Source: an uncultured Flavobacteriales bacterium (GTDB lineage Bacteria > Bacteroidota > Bacteroidia > Flavobacteriales_D > Sanyastnellaceae). From it: a stretch of DNA of 64,000 nt. The notes beneath the pieces are model-generated. The model worked only from the letters and a program-made list of their open reading frames with translations. It was not told the DNA's origin and searched no databases. Shown here piece by piece: positions 24,771-33,136 of the stretch (positions within the stretch are counted from its first letter, which is position 1; each line of letters starts with the position of its first letter). Both the position numbers and the translations under genes were made by a program. The stretch is taken from positions 1-64,000 of the forward strand of contig CALKGQ010000004.1 of the NCBI GenBank assembly GCA_938085425.1. The letters are read 5' to 3'.

Positions 24771-25535
24771 ATGAATCTCATCGAACCAAGGACCATGGCC
24801 GCAGGAGCATTGGCCATGTTGGCATTCTTGACCAGCTGTCAAGAGCAAACGGCACCAGAACATTTTGAAACCTCAACCTCCATGGCAGAGTCTTCCCTCT
24901 ATCCCCAGCTCATGGACAAAGTCGTAGGCATGATGGACCATGCGGATGTCATTCCCGAAGACCGCAAGATGGAGTTGCGGGCCCTTGCCCAATGGGTGAC
25001 AGCCCAATTGGCCAAGAACGACAGCGCTGAACTTGTCTTCATTTGCACGCACAACAGCAGAAGGAGCCATCTTGCCCAAGTTTGGGCCCAGGTGGGGGCG
25101 GACTTGCACGGGCTTGACGGGGTGCGCACCTTCAGTGGTGGCACCGAGTCCACAGCTTGCAACCCCCGCACGGTGGCGGCCATGCAACGGGCAGGCTTTG
25201 AAGTGAGCGTGCACGACCAAGACCACGGGGAGGAAAACCCTACTTATGCGGTGCTGCCAGGCCCAAGTTCAACCCGACAACTCTGTTTCAGCAAAACCTA
25301 CGGAGACGATGCCAATCCCGATGCTGGGTTCGCGGCGGTCATGACCTGCAGCAGTGCAGACAAGGGATGTCCCGTTGTGTACGGCGCGGCCGCGAGGTTT
25401 GCCACGCCCTATGTCGACCCCAAGGTCAGCGATGGAACGGGCCAAGAGGCGGCGACGTACGATGCACGGTGTGCCCAGATTGGTGGCGAAATGTTGTGGA
25501 TGATGGCCCAGGTCGATCCGCCTGTCAAGAGGTGA
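24771..25535 (+). CDS. Lipoprotein low-molecular-weight tyrosine phosphatase-like protein
   Basis: A 254-aa protein with lipobox LTSC at Cys23 after a signal sequence, then a phosphatase domain. The P-loop CTHNSRRS has the CX5R arrangement Cys92-Arg98, as in LMW protein tyrosine phosphatases and thioredoxin-type arsenate reductases. DPKVSDGTGQEAATYD near the C-terminus could supply the general-acid Asp. Related Bacteroidota proteins exist as soluble enzymes; an exported lipid-anchored form is unusual and points to a periplasmic or surface substrate. ATG 24771 is used, two codons after an in-frame TTG. It overlaps the convergent NRAMP-like gene by 11 bases. Confidence 0.75.
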   Translation: MNLIEPRTMAAGALAMLAFLTSCQEQTAPEHFETSTSMAESSLYPQLMDKVVGMMDHADVIPEDRKMELRALAQWVTAQLAKNDSAELVFICTHNSRRSHLAQVWAQVGADLHGLDGVRTFSGGTESTACNPRTVAAMQRAGFEVSVHDQDHGEENPTYAVLPGPSSTRQLCFSKTYGDDANPDAGFAAVMTCSSADKGCPVVYGAAARFATPYVDPKVSDGTGQEAATYDARCAQIGGEMLWMMAQVDPPVKR

Positions 25536-26811
25536 CCTTGATCCAGAGGAACCAAAAGGTGAACGCTGACAAGAACGCGATGCCGGCCCATGCCCACGTC
25601 TGAAGGAAACCGCTCGGTTGTGCGTCTTCCGGAAAATCAGAACGGGTGACCAGGCGAAGATTCCAGAAAGCAATGACTGGGGCCACGAGAAAGGACAATG
25701 TGGTGGCGATGTCGACCAAGAGTTTGATTTGGCCTGAATACCCGAGTACGAGACACAACCCTCCTGCAGCCACCAGGACGAGTGCCCGCCGGTGGTGTGC
25801 ATCCCTGGGTGTGGTGTTCATGGCCGCTGCGAAGGCCCGGTTGAGGCTGCGTGCGTATCCGTCCATCACGGCGATGCAGGTCCCCAACATGGCGCTGAAA
25901 GCCGCTGCGCCCATCAAAGGTGCACTCCAAGCCCCAATGCTGTCGGCATAGAGCTGCACGATTCCGGCAGCGAACCCTGCGCTACCGTCGGGCAATGTGG
26001 CCCCCGTGCGGTGGAGCAACAAGGTGCCCAGCGCGAGAAAGCCCAGGGCGAGGATGGCCGAGAGGAGGTAGCCCAAATTGAATTCCTTGAGGGTCTCCTT
26101 GAGGCTTGGTTTGTACCCTGTGCTTCGGGTCCGTTCGAGGGTCCAAATGCTGTTCCAGGTGCTCAAATCCACGGCAGTGGGCATCCAGCCCATCAGCGCG
26201 ATCAAAAAAGCGGCACCTGCAGGGGTGGTCCAATCCCATGTGGCCCATTCTGCCTTTGGGAGGGCTTGTGGAGGCCTTCCCAGCGTGAGGCATACGGCAC
26301 AAACGGTGGACACCACAAGCACAGCGGCCAAGGCCTTGATGAGTCGGTCCAAGGTGGCATATTTCCCCCACAACAAGAGCAGGGTGGTGCCCAGGAACAA
26401 GACCACCGCCACATAGGGGGTGGCCGGTTTTCCAGCAAAGGCGGAGATGCCCATGAGCGCATCCAAGAACGCAGCCGTCACCATGCCCACTGCTGCGGTC
26501 ACAAAGAAGCAGGTGCCCAGCGAGAGCATGAGGTAAAGCCAAGAGGCTCCTCGTCCAAGGGATTTGTACCCCTCGATCAGGGATTGTCCTGTGGCGGATG
26601 CGTACCGAGAGCCAAATTCAAAAAAGGGGTATTTCGCGGCATTGGCGGCGAGAATGGCCCATGTCAGGCCAAACCCTGCGACTGCTCCTGCCCGCGTCGA
26701 TTGGACCAGGTGGGACACGCCAATGCACGTGGAGGCAAACAAGATCCCTGGTCCAAGGACCTTGGCCCAATGCCGCCAACCTTTGCGGGTCAATGGGCCT
26801 TGGGACGACAT
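25525..26811 (-). CDS. NRAMP-related transporter lacking the metal-site motifs
   Basis: A 428-aa polytopic membrane protein with about eleven helices. Its first helix (LGPGILFASTCIGVSHLVQ) aligns with NRAMP helix 1, but the metal-binding DPGN is replaced by CIGVSH. The helix 6 MPH motif is also missing; that region reads LIALMGWMPTAVDLSTWNS. The family is labelled as Nramp divalent metal transporters in databases, yet without these residues Mn/Fe transport is doubtful and the substrate is unknown. It is the last gene of a minus-strand run with the two small genes before it and ends inside the convergent phosphatase gene. Confidence 0.8.
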   Translation of the reverse strand: MSSQGPLTRKGWRHWAKVLGPGILFASTCIGVSHLVQSTRAGAVAGFGLTWAILAANAAKYPFFEFGSRYASATGQSLIEGYKSLGRGASWLYLMLSLGTCFFVTAAVGMVTAAFLDALMGISAFAGKPATPYVAVVLFLGTTLLLLWGKYATLDRLIKALAAVLVVSTVCAVCLTLGRPPQALPKAEWATWDWTTPAGAAFLIALMGWMPTAVDLSTWNSIWTLERTRSTGYKPSLKETLKEFNLGYLLSAILALGFLALGTLLLHRTGATLPDGSAGFAAGIVQLYADSIGAWSAPLMGAAAFSAMLGTCIAVMDGYARSLNRAFAAAMNTTPRDAHHRRALVLVAAGGLCLVLGYSGQIKLLVDIATTLSFLVAPVIAFWNLRLVTRSDFPEDAQPSGFLQTWAWAGIAFLSAFTFWFLWIKVTS

Positions 26812-26812
26812 G

Positions 26813-27007
26813 TCAGAGGGGGAGATTTTCTCCTTTGAGGGGAGACTTCTCCTTTTGCTTCAGGGCTTCAAGGTGACGGTACGTGACCCACATTTTCCAT
26901 CCCACGATTGCCTTTTGGAACCCATTGAGCCGCGTCAAGTCGGGCACCTTGTGGATGGAGGGAAGAAGCCATCGGTTCATTGCGGAGAGGACACGCCAGA
27001 CCATCAT
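26813..27007 (-). CDS. Small conserved-looking protein of unknown function
   Basis: A 64-aa frame lying exactly between two genes of the same strand: its ATG 27007 overlaps the stop of the upstream gene (ATGA) and it ends two bases before the NRAMP-like start. Composition is protein-like (NRWLLPSIHKVPDLTRLNGF, AIVGWKMWVTYRHL), with a basic, Lys-rich tail and no signal peptide. The perfect operon spacing is the main support. I do not recognise the family. Confidence 0.55.
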   Translation of the reverse strand: MMVWRVLSAMNRWLLPSIHKVPDLTRLNGFQKAIVGWKMWVTYRHLEALKQKEKSPLKGENLPL

Positions 27008-27552
27008 GCCTCATCTTGTTTTCCAGCGCCTCGGAACTGGTCGCTTTTGGTCTTGAAGAGCACGTTGAAGGTGGTCAAACTTCCATAAATCCTGGTGATG
27101 TATTGCTGCAGGTTGATTTTGTCTTCGTCGCTGAGCTTGTCCTGGGCGTTGATTTGTTGCTCCATCACCCTCAAACGGTCGCGCACCATGACGATTTTGT
27201 GGAAAAAGGTTTCCATGGGAATGTCCTTTGCCTGCATGTCCTGATCGGCAGGCTGCAACGTGACCGTGCCACCTTCCCAACGGTCGCCCAATGCAATGGG
27301 AGATGGTTCCACATATTGCTCGATTCTGTAAATGTGCTCCTCGAACACCTGTTCAATGGCAGAGGTCATGTCGCTGAAATCAACAGCTCCGTCTTCTAGA
27401 CCTTCTTCCACCATGTCCCAACCCTCAAAGGATTTGTTGAATTCCTTTTCGCCATGTTCTTGGAAGTAGACACGCCAAAAGTCCCCGTCCTGGTTGAAAA
27501 TGACTCCTTCTCCGTAAGAAGGGTGATTGATTTTTGCACCGAGTGTCGCCAT
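27004..27552 (-). CDS. Conserved Bacteroidota protein of unknown function
   Basis: A 182-aa cytosolic protein. The N-terminal 50 residues (ATLGAKINHPSYGEGVI, FWRVYFQEHGEKEF) look like the small SH3/tudor-type domain seen at the end of UvrD-like helicases and in CarD-like proteins: a Gly-x-x-x-x-His-Pro-x-x-Gly-x-Gly-x-x pattern. The middle is acidic. The C-terminal part (METFFHKIVMVRDRLRVM, YITRIYGSLTTFNVLFKT) is helical. A role in nucleic-acid or polymerase binding is a guess. ATG 27552 gives the best N-terminus; an ATG at 27567 is also in frame. First gene of the run leading to the NRAMP-like gene. Confidence 0.65.
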   Translation of the reverse strand: MATLGAKINHPSYGEGVIFNQDGDFWRVYFQEHGEKEFNKSFEGWDMVEEGLEDGAVDFSDMTSAIEQVFEEHIYRIEQYVEPSPIALGDRWEGGTVTLQPADQDMQAKDIPMETFFHKIVMVRDRLRVMEQQINAQDKLSDEDKINLQQYITRIYGSLTTFNVLFKTKSDQFRGAGKQDEA

Positions 27553-27680
27553 GGTTGCAAAGTGCAACGAAGGAAGCGATGTTCTTCCTGTTGGAAGCTT
27601 GCCGTTTCAACATTGGAACGTGGGAACTTGATTCCATTTGGGTCCATTGCGCACGTCTTCCTCTCGGAACTTCACGTCCC

Positions 27681-28589
27681 ATGAAAGTCCCCTCCAATCC
27701 ATCCAGTTCTGTGCGTCGAATCCGTTGGGACCGCCTCGGGCTTGTGGCTATGATTTTGGTGGGGTGTTCGAGTGGCATGGTCGCTTTGGTGGGGGGGAGC
27801 GATGCAGAGCAAGAAGCCTTCACGCGTCTGACCCATCCCAAGCCTGTGGTGGCCTTGGCCATGCGAGAGGCAAACCCTGTGTTGTTGCGGACCCCGTCGG
27901 GGGACAATGAGACAGACAAGGAGGAAGTGAGTTCGTCTTCTGCTGTCGTCCCTGCTCCCGAAGAGCGGCAGCTGCTGCCTCAGCCTGAACCTGTCGTTGC
28001 GGACCCTGAACCTAGGAGAGAGCGGCAAAAGAACATTCAGCCTTGCAGTGTCTGCAAGCGCACGATGCGTGTGCCCAAAAACCCATATACGGCCCACCAA
28101 TCGGCGGCGCGGTCATTGCCCAACAGCTTTTTTGTCAAGAACGACATTGAGTTGAATGCGGGAAAGAGAAACGGCAAGCTTGTGGAGGTGGAGGACGGCA
28201 GAGGGTACCGCATTGCGCGTTTGACCCACAGCCATGCGTGGTTGCTCCCTGAAACGTACCAGCTTCTCCAGGACATGGGGAACGATTTTGCCGATGCTTT
28301 GAGCGGGACGGCAAGTGAGGGCGCGGTGTTCCGCGTGACGTCTGTAACGCGCACTGACAAACAACAACGTCGTTTGCGCCGCAGGAATTTGAATGCCACC
28401 AACAGCAAAAGCACCCACAGTTACGGAGCAAGCTTTGACATCGCCTTTGTCGATCGTTTTGACGACCAAGCCAACTGTGGGACGCCCACAAGGGAGATGG
28501 AACGCCTGCTCAACCGTTACCAGAAGGCGGGCATCATTTACGTCATTCCAGAAGGCGGTTGCATGCACGTCACCCTGCGCAAGCCCTGA
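27681..28589 (+). CDS. DUF5715 / peptidase M15-like exported protein
   Basis: A 302-aa protein with a basic start (RRIRWDR), a hydrophobic stretch and a possible lipobox LVGC, so periplasmic or lipid-anchored. After a Pro/Glu-rich linker (about 75-115) comes a domain with VTSVTRTDKQQRRLRRRN, STHSYGASFDIAF and MHVTL. These supply the HX6D and final His zinc ligands of M15 (D-Ala-D-Ala carboxypeptidase or VanY-like) peptidases, as in the DUF5715 family. Probably trims peptidoglycan peptides. A CSVCKR pair in the linker region is an extra oddity. Divergent from 27004-27552 with a 128-base gap. Confidence 0.75.
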   Translation: MKVPSNPSSSVRRIRWDRLGLVAMILVGCSSGMVALVGGSDAEQEAFTRLTHPKPVVALAMREANPVLLRTPSGDNETDKEEVSSSSAVVPAPEERQLLPQPEPVVADPEPRRERQKNIQPCSVCKRTMRVPKNPYTAHQSAARSLPNSFFVKNDIELNAGKRNGKLVEVEDGRGYRIARLTHSHAWLLPETYQLLQDMGNDFADALSGTASEGAVFRVTSVTRTDKQQRRLRRRNLNATNSKSTHSYGASFDIAFVDRFDDQANCGTPTREMERLLNRYQKAGIIYVIPEGGCMHVTLRKP

Positions 28590-28598
28590 CCCTGAGAA

Positions 28599-30020
28599 TC
28601 AGTGTTGGACCATCACCACCACAGGGCGGTGTCCTTCGGCGCGAACGATGTGGGGTCCAGAAGCCAAGCTTGAGACATCCACGACACGACCTTGACCCGC
28701 CACCACCGTCTGTCCCATGGCGTTGTGCAAGGACCAGCGAGATGAACTTGAAAGTCCTTCCAAGGTGAGTTGCTCGGAAGCAGGATTGGGGTAAGCACGA
28801 AGCATGGCCGTGTTGGGTGCTTCCTGGAGAAGTGTCGCACAAGATTCCACCTGGTCTTCGATCCACAAAGTGCCTCCAAAAATGGCCAGGCCAGCGCAAT
28901 TCCCGTGGTCGTATGCCCCGAGGTTGACCGCATCATGTGAGGTGCTTCCGTTCGCCGTCATCCATTCGTCTGTCAGCAAGGCATTTTGGTAGAACACCTG
29001 TTCGTCTTCCGTGCAGTAGTACATCTCCAACGGAACTTCAGGCACCCATTGGTAGACGTCGTTGTCCATAGCGGCCACCATGAAGGGGTGGGCAGGGTCG
29101 TTCAAAATCGTTTCCACCAAGCCTGGCTGCATCAATTCTTCGAGCGTGGCAGGACAAGCGTTGTTGATGGTGCCCGCATCGTTGGTGCCATCAAAGAGCA
29201 AAGGAAGGGTGGTGGCATAGGGTTCTTGAAAAACTTCGGAGAGCTCATCGTACAAGTTCCCATACACGCTGTTCCATCCGATGATGTTGTAGGCCAAATA
29301 GGCAGGATTGGAATACGTGGCCGACTCGAAGGTCAGGGGGAATTGCGTTCCACTGATGTCATACGGTCCACTGCCTGGCACTGCTGCCGTCAAGGGGAAT
29401 TCATCGCCGTAGTCGGTTGTGGCAAGGTCTTTGGCCAGGGCCATGGCCGCATGGCCGCCTTGGGAGTAGCCAGAAAGGAAGTTTTGGCCGTTCAAGGTGT
29501 AACCCAATTCTTGTCCGAGTGTGTGGGCGGCCCGCATCATGTAAAATCCAGCATCCGACTCAGAAGATGCATGCACGTATGGGTGCATCAGCTGGCTGGT
29601 TCCCAGTCCCACGTAGTCCGGCATCAACACCAGTTGCCCCAATGTGGCCATCAAACCGCCAAAGGAACCTTCAATGCTCAGATAAGAAGGTGCGTCGGTG
29701 CGCTTGAAGATGGTGCCGTGCATGTAAAGATGGAGGGGCAGCCCACAAGGGTCTTCAAAACCCTGCGGCACGAAGAGTGCACCGCTGACCACAATCGTGT
29801 CTCCTAGGTAGGGCATCTCATAGGTCACGCGGTAGGCATTGACGTCGTACTGGGCCGAATAAGAGTCGTTGGGGATCCCAAAGACTGCTGCGGTGAGCGC
29901 CAGTTGGGACTGCGAGTAACTCTCAAGCAGTTCCGCGTTTTGGGCAGATGTTGAGAAGGACAGTCCGATGCCGCCGAGAAAGGCCAACACCGCGCGAAAA
30001 CGCAGGGCAGAGAGAAACAT
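28599..30020 (-). CDS. Secreted lipase-like alpha/beta hydrolase with T9SS sorting domain
   Basis: About 473 aa: signal peptide (AVLAFLGGIGLSFSTSAQ), alpha/beta-hydrolase domain (about 60-390) with LYMHGT oxyanion region, nucleophile elbow GYSQGGHAA (Ser near residue 186) and C-terminal His in AYDHGNCAG. The last ~75 residues start RAYPNPASEQLTLEG and end LASGPHIVRA, the type A sorting signal of the type IX secretion system, so the enzyme is exported through T9SS to the surface or medium. Family is that of secretory lipases and esterases; substrate unknown. ATG 30020 or 30026. Downstream of lpdA by 47 bases. Confidence 0.85.
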   Translation of the reverse strand: MFLSALRFRAVLAFLGGIGLSFSTSAQNAELLESYSQSQLALTAAVFGIPNDSYSAQYDVNAYRVTYEMPYLGDTIVVSGALFVPQGFEDPCGLPLHLYMHGTIFKRTDAPSYLSIEGSFGGLMATLGQLVLMPDYVGLGTSQLMHPYVHASSESDAGFYMMRAAHTLGQELGYTLNGQNFLSGYSQGGHAAMALAKDLATTDYGDEFPLTAAVPGSGPYDISGTQFPLTFESATYSNPAYLAYNIIGWNSVYGNLYDELSEVFQEPYATTLPLLFDGTNDAGTINNACPATLEELMQPGLVETILNDPAHPFMVAAMDNDVYQWVPEVPLEMYYCTEDEQVFYQNALLTDEWMTANGSTSHDAVNLGAYDHGNCAGLAIFGGTLWIEDQVESCATLLQEAPNTAMLRAYPNPASEQLTLEGLSSSSRWSLHNAMGQTVVAGQGRVVDVSSLASGPHIVRAEGHRPVVVMVQH

Positions 30021-30067
30021 GATCAATAAATTGTGTGGACCATTGCCACGTTGAAGTCAAATGCCGG

Positions 30068-31456
30068 TCACAGGTGAATCACCTCGTCGTACGCCGCCGC
30101 TGCGGCTTCCATCACGGCCTCGCTCAAGGTAGGGTGCGGGTGGATGGTTTTGATGAGTTCATGACCGGTGGTTTCCAATTTGCGCAAGGCCACGATTTCT
30201 GCAATCATTTCCGTAACGTTCGCGCCAATCATGTGTCCACCGAGCAGCTCGCCATATTTGGCATCAAAAATGAGTTTGACAAACCCGTCTTTGTGGCCGG
30301 AGGCGCTGGCCTTTCCCGATGCGGAGAACGGGAATTTCCCGATTTTGATGTCGTGGCCTGCCTCCTTCGCGGCGTCCTCCGTCATGCCCACACTGGCCAC
30401 CTCGGGGAAGCAGTACGTGCATCCTGGAATGTTGCCATAGTCGATGGGGTCGGGGTGTTGCCCTGCAATCTTTTCAACGCACGTGATGCCTTCTGCCGAG
30501 GCCACGTGGGCCAAGGACGGGCCGGGCACGCAGTCGCCAATGGCGTAGTACCCGGGAATGTTGGTGGCATAGTAGTCGTCGACGACGATTTTTCCGCGGT
30601 CATGGACGATGCCACATTCCTCAAGGCCAATGTTTTCAATGTTCGAGACGACTCCTGCCGCACTCAACACGACATCGCACTCCAGGGTTTCTTCTCCTTT
30701 TTTGGTCTTCACCGTCACCTTGGAATGTTTGCCTGAGGTGTCCACACCCGTGACTTCAGAGCTCGTCATGATCTTGATGCCAGCTTTTTTGAGGGTGCGC
30801 TCAAGCTGCTTGGACACTTCTTTGTCCTCCACAGGTACGATGCGGTCCACGTATTCCACCACAGTCACCTCTGTGCCAATGGCGTTGTAGAAGTAGGCGA
30901 ATTCGACACCGATGGCACCTGAACCCACCACCACCAATTTCTTGGGTTGGGTCTTCAGGGTCATGGCCTCTCTGTAACCAATGATCTTTTTCCCATCCTG
31001 GGGCAGGGAAGGCAAGTGCCGTGAGCGGGCGCCTGTCGCGACGATGATGTGCTGGGCTTCGAGGGTGGAAGTCTTGCCATCGGCTGCCTTCACCTCGAGT
31101 TTCTTCCCTGGCATCAACTTTCCTTCGCCCATGATGACATCAATGTTGTTCTTCTTCATGAGGAAGGTCACCCCTTTGCTCATGCCATCTGCGACGCCAC
31201 GGCTTCGGTTCACCATCCCAGTGAAATCCACCTTTGGGGCGTTCACCTGGATGCCATAATCTTCAGCATGTTCGATGTATTCGAACACATTCGCACTCTT
31301 CAGGAGGGCTTTGGTAGGGATGCATCCCCAATTCAAACAAATGCCTCCGAGCGCCTCGCGCTCCACCACTGCGGTTTTCAAACCCAATTGTGATGCACGG
31401 ATGGCAGTCACATAGCCGCCGGGTCCGCTTCCTAGAACAATCACGTCGTACTTCAT
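30068..31456 (-). CDS. lpdA: Dihydrolipoyl dehydrogenase (E3)
   Basis: The FAD enzyme that reoxidises dihydrolipoamide in 2-oxoacid dehydrogenase and glycine-cleavage complexes. 462 aa. GSGPGGYVTAIRASQLG binds FAD, the redox disulfide is Cys40-Cys45 (GGICLNWGCIPTK), a second Rossmann GSGAIGVEFA binds NAD, and the C-terminal HPHPTLSEAV gives the His-Glu pair. ATG 31456 starts KYDVIVLGSG as expected. A fused E1 subunit lies 3 kb away on the other strand. Promoter TTG/TACATTCG ends five bases upstream, implying a leaderless or nearly leaderless message. Confidence 0.97.
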   Translation of the reverse strand: MKYDVIVLGSGPGGYVTAIRASQLGLKTAVVEREALGGICLNWGCIPTKALLKSANVFEYIEHAEDYGIQVNAPKVDFTGMVNRSRGVADGMSKGVTFLMKKNNIDVIMGEGKLMPGKKLEVKAADGKTSTLEAQHIIVATGARSRHLPSLPQDGKKIIGYREAMTLKTQPKKLVVVGSGAIGVEFAYFYNAIGTEVTVVEYVDRIVPVEDKEVSKQLERTLKKAGIKIMTSSEVTGVDTSGKHSKVTVKTKKGEETLECDVVLSAAGVVSNIENIGLEECGIVHDRGKIVVDDYYATNIPGYYAIGDCVPGPSLAHVASAEGITCVEKIAGQHPDPIDYGNIPGCTYCFPEVASVGMTEDAAKEAGHDIKIGKFPFSASGKASASGHKDGFVKLIFDAKYGELLGGHMIGANVTEMIAEIVALRKLETTGHELIKTIHPHPTLSEAVMEAAAAAYDEVIHL

Positions 31457-31460
31457 GACG

Positions 31461-31486
31461 CGAATGTACTGCCCCGAGGCATTCAA
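31461..31486 (-). promoter_or_regulatory. Candidate promoter of lpdA
   Basis: Minus strand: TTG (31486-31484), 15 bases, TACATTCG (31468-31461), ending five bases before the ATG. The spacer is shorter than usual. It is back-to-back with the adk box. Confidence 0.5.
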
Positions 31487-31487
31487 C

Positions 31488-31495
31488 TATCTTCG
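31488..31495 (+). promoter_or_regulatory. Candidate -7 promoter box for adk-obg-psuG
   Basis: TATCTTCG, identical to the boxes before the H-NOX, 39901 and peroxiredoxin genes, 36 bases before the adk ATG. Confidence 0.5.
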
Positions 31496-31531
31496 CGTTT
31501 TCACGAAAGAATCCACGAAAGGAACAGATCG

Positions 31532-32101
31532 ATGCGCAACTTGATTTTGTTTGGGCCTCCGGGTGCGGGAAAAGGCACCCAAAGTGCCTTCCTCGTCGAG
31601 CACTACCAGCTTGTTCACCTGAGCACAGGGGACATTTTCCGTGCCAACATCAAAGGGGACACCGAACTCGGACAACTGGCCAAGAGTTACATGGACCAAG
31701 GAAAGTTGGTGCCCGATGAAGTCACCATCCGCATGCTGGAATCCGAGGTGAACAAACACCCGCAAGCCATGGGCTTCATTTTTGATGGTTTTCCACGGAC
31801 AACTGCCCAGGCCCAAGCCTTGGATGTTTTCTTGGAATCCAAGGGCCAAAGCATTGCGTCCATGTGCGCATTGGAAGTCCCTGAAGCGGAGTTGAAGACG
31901 CGGTTGTTGGCAAGGGCGGAGACGTCGGGTCGTCCCGACGATGCCAACCCTGAGGTGATCCAGAAAAGAATCGATGTCTACAACCATGAGACGGCGCCTG
32001 TGGCCGACCATTACCGCGCAGCAGGAAAGTACCAAGGCATTGACGGTGTGGGGTCCATTGAGGACATCACCCAGCGCCTGACTGAGGCCATTGGAGCTTG
32101 A
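31532..32101 (+). CDS. adk: Adenylate kinase
   Basis: Interconverts ATP+AMP and 2 ADP. 189 aa, the short form with a small LID and no zinc cysteines (SGRPDDANPEVIQKRIDVY). P-loop GPPGAGKGT is residues 8-16; HLSTGDIFR and FDGFPRT are the AMP-binding signatures. Begins MRNLILFGPPG. Followed three bases later by obg, with psuG overlapping obg, so the three form an operon. Confidence 0.97.
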   Translation: MRNLILFGPPGAGKGTQSAFLVEHYQLVHLSTGDIFRANIKGDTELGQLAKSYMDQGKLVPDEVTIRMLESEVNKHPQAMGFIFDGFPRTTAQAQALDVFLESKGQSIASMCALEVPEAELKTRLLARAETSGRPDDANPEVIQKRIDVYNHETAPVADHYRAAGKYQGIDGVGSIEDITQRLTEAIGA

Positions 32102-32104
32102 TCC

Positions 32105-33136
32105 ATGGCCAGTCAAAACTTTGTTGATTACGTCAAGATTTGCTGCCGTTCCGGAAAGGGTGGTCCAGGTTCGACACACATGCATCGGGACAAAACCACG
32201 TCCAAAGGCGGGCCTGATGGGGGAGATGGCGGCCGAGGAGGGCATGTGATCATCCGCGGCAATGAGCAGCTATGGACATTGTTGCACTTGAAGTACCAGC
32301 GGCACATCATGGCCTCCCATGGCGAGAGTGGTTCAGGCAACCGGAAGCATGGCGGAGATGGGGACGACGCCATCATTGAAGTGCCCCTTGGCACTTTGAT
32401 CAAAAATGCGGAGACGGGGGAGACTGAATTTGAAATCACCGAGGAAGGTCAAGAGTACATCGCCACTCCTGGTGGCCGTGGCGGCCTGGGCAACGACCAT
32501 TTCAAGTCTTCCACCAACCAAGCGCCGCGTTATGCGCAGCCCGGTGAAGACGGTCTTGAGCAGTGGAAAATCATCGAACTGAAGCTGTTGGCCGACGTGG
32601 GACTGGTCGGGTTCCCCAATGCTGGGAAGTCCACATTGTTGAGCGTGGTCAGTGCGGCCAAGCCAGAGATTGCCGATTATCCTTTCACCACCCTCCGGCC
32701 CAATTTGGGCATGGTGTCCTACCGCGATGGCAAGAGCTTTGTGATGGCCGACATCCCGGGCATCATCGAGGGAGCTGCGGAGGGCAAAGGCCTCGGCTTG
32801 CGCTTTTTGAGACACATCGAACGGAACCCGGTGCTGTTGTTTCTCGTGCCCGCCGATGCCGATGACATTTTCCAGGAATACCAGACCCTCCGCCGCGAAT
32901 TGGAGAAGTACAATCCCGATTTGCTCGACAAGCAGCACATCTTGACCGTGAGCAAGTCCGACATGCTCGACGAGGAGTTGGAACGCGAACTGCGCGAAGA
33001 ATTGGCGGAGCACCTTGATGTGGCCCCATTGTTCTTCAGCAGCGTCGCCCAAAAGGGTTTGCAGCCCTTGAAGGATGCGGTTTGGAAGGCCATCATGAAG
33101 GCGAACCCCATGTTGCACAACCCCCACTTCCAATGA
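32105..33136 (+). CDS. obgE: Obg-family GTPase
   Basis: A 343-aa GTPase involved in 50S ribosome assembly and stress signalling. The glycine-rich Obg fold fills residues 1-160 ([29 protein letters not shown]). The G domain shows GFPNAGKST from Gly169, [18 protein letters not shown] and SKSD. It lacks the C-terminal extension of longer Obg proteins, as is common. Three bases after adk. Confidence 0.96.
   Translation: MASQNFVDYVKICCRSGKGGPGSTHMHRDKTTSKGGPDGGDGGRGGHVIIRGNEQLWTLLHLKYQRHIMASHGESGSGNRKHGGDGDDAIIEVPLGTLIKNAETGETEFEITEEGQEYIATPGGRGGLGNDHFKSSTNQAPRYAQPGEDGLEQWKIIELKLLADVGLVGFPNAGKSTLLSVVSAAKPEIADYPFTTLRPNLGMVSYRDGKSFVMADIPGIIEGAAEGKGLGLRFLRHIERNPVLLFLVPADADDIFQEYQTLRRELEKYNPDLLDKQHILTVSKSDMLDEELERELREELAEHLDVAPLFFSSVAQKGLQPLKDAVWKAIMKANPMLHNPHFQ

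Noticed and set aside
28986-29807. A 273-aa plus-strand open frame antisense to the lipase gene
   Set aside because: No domain; the lipase frame has GYSQGG and a T9SS tail.
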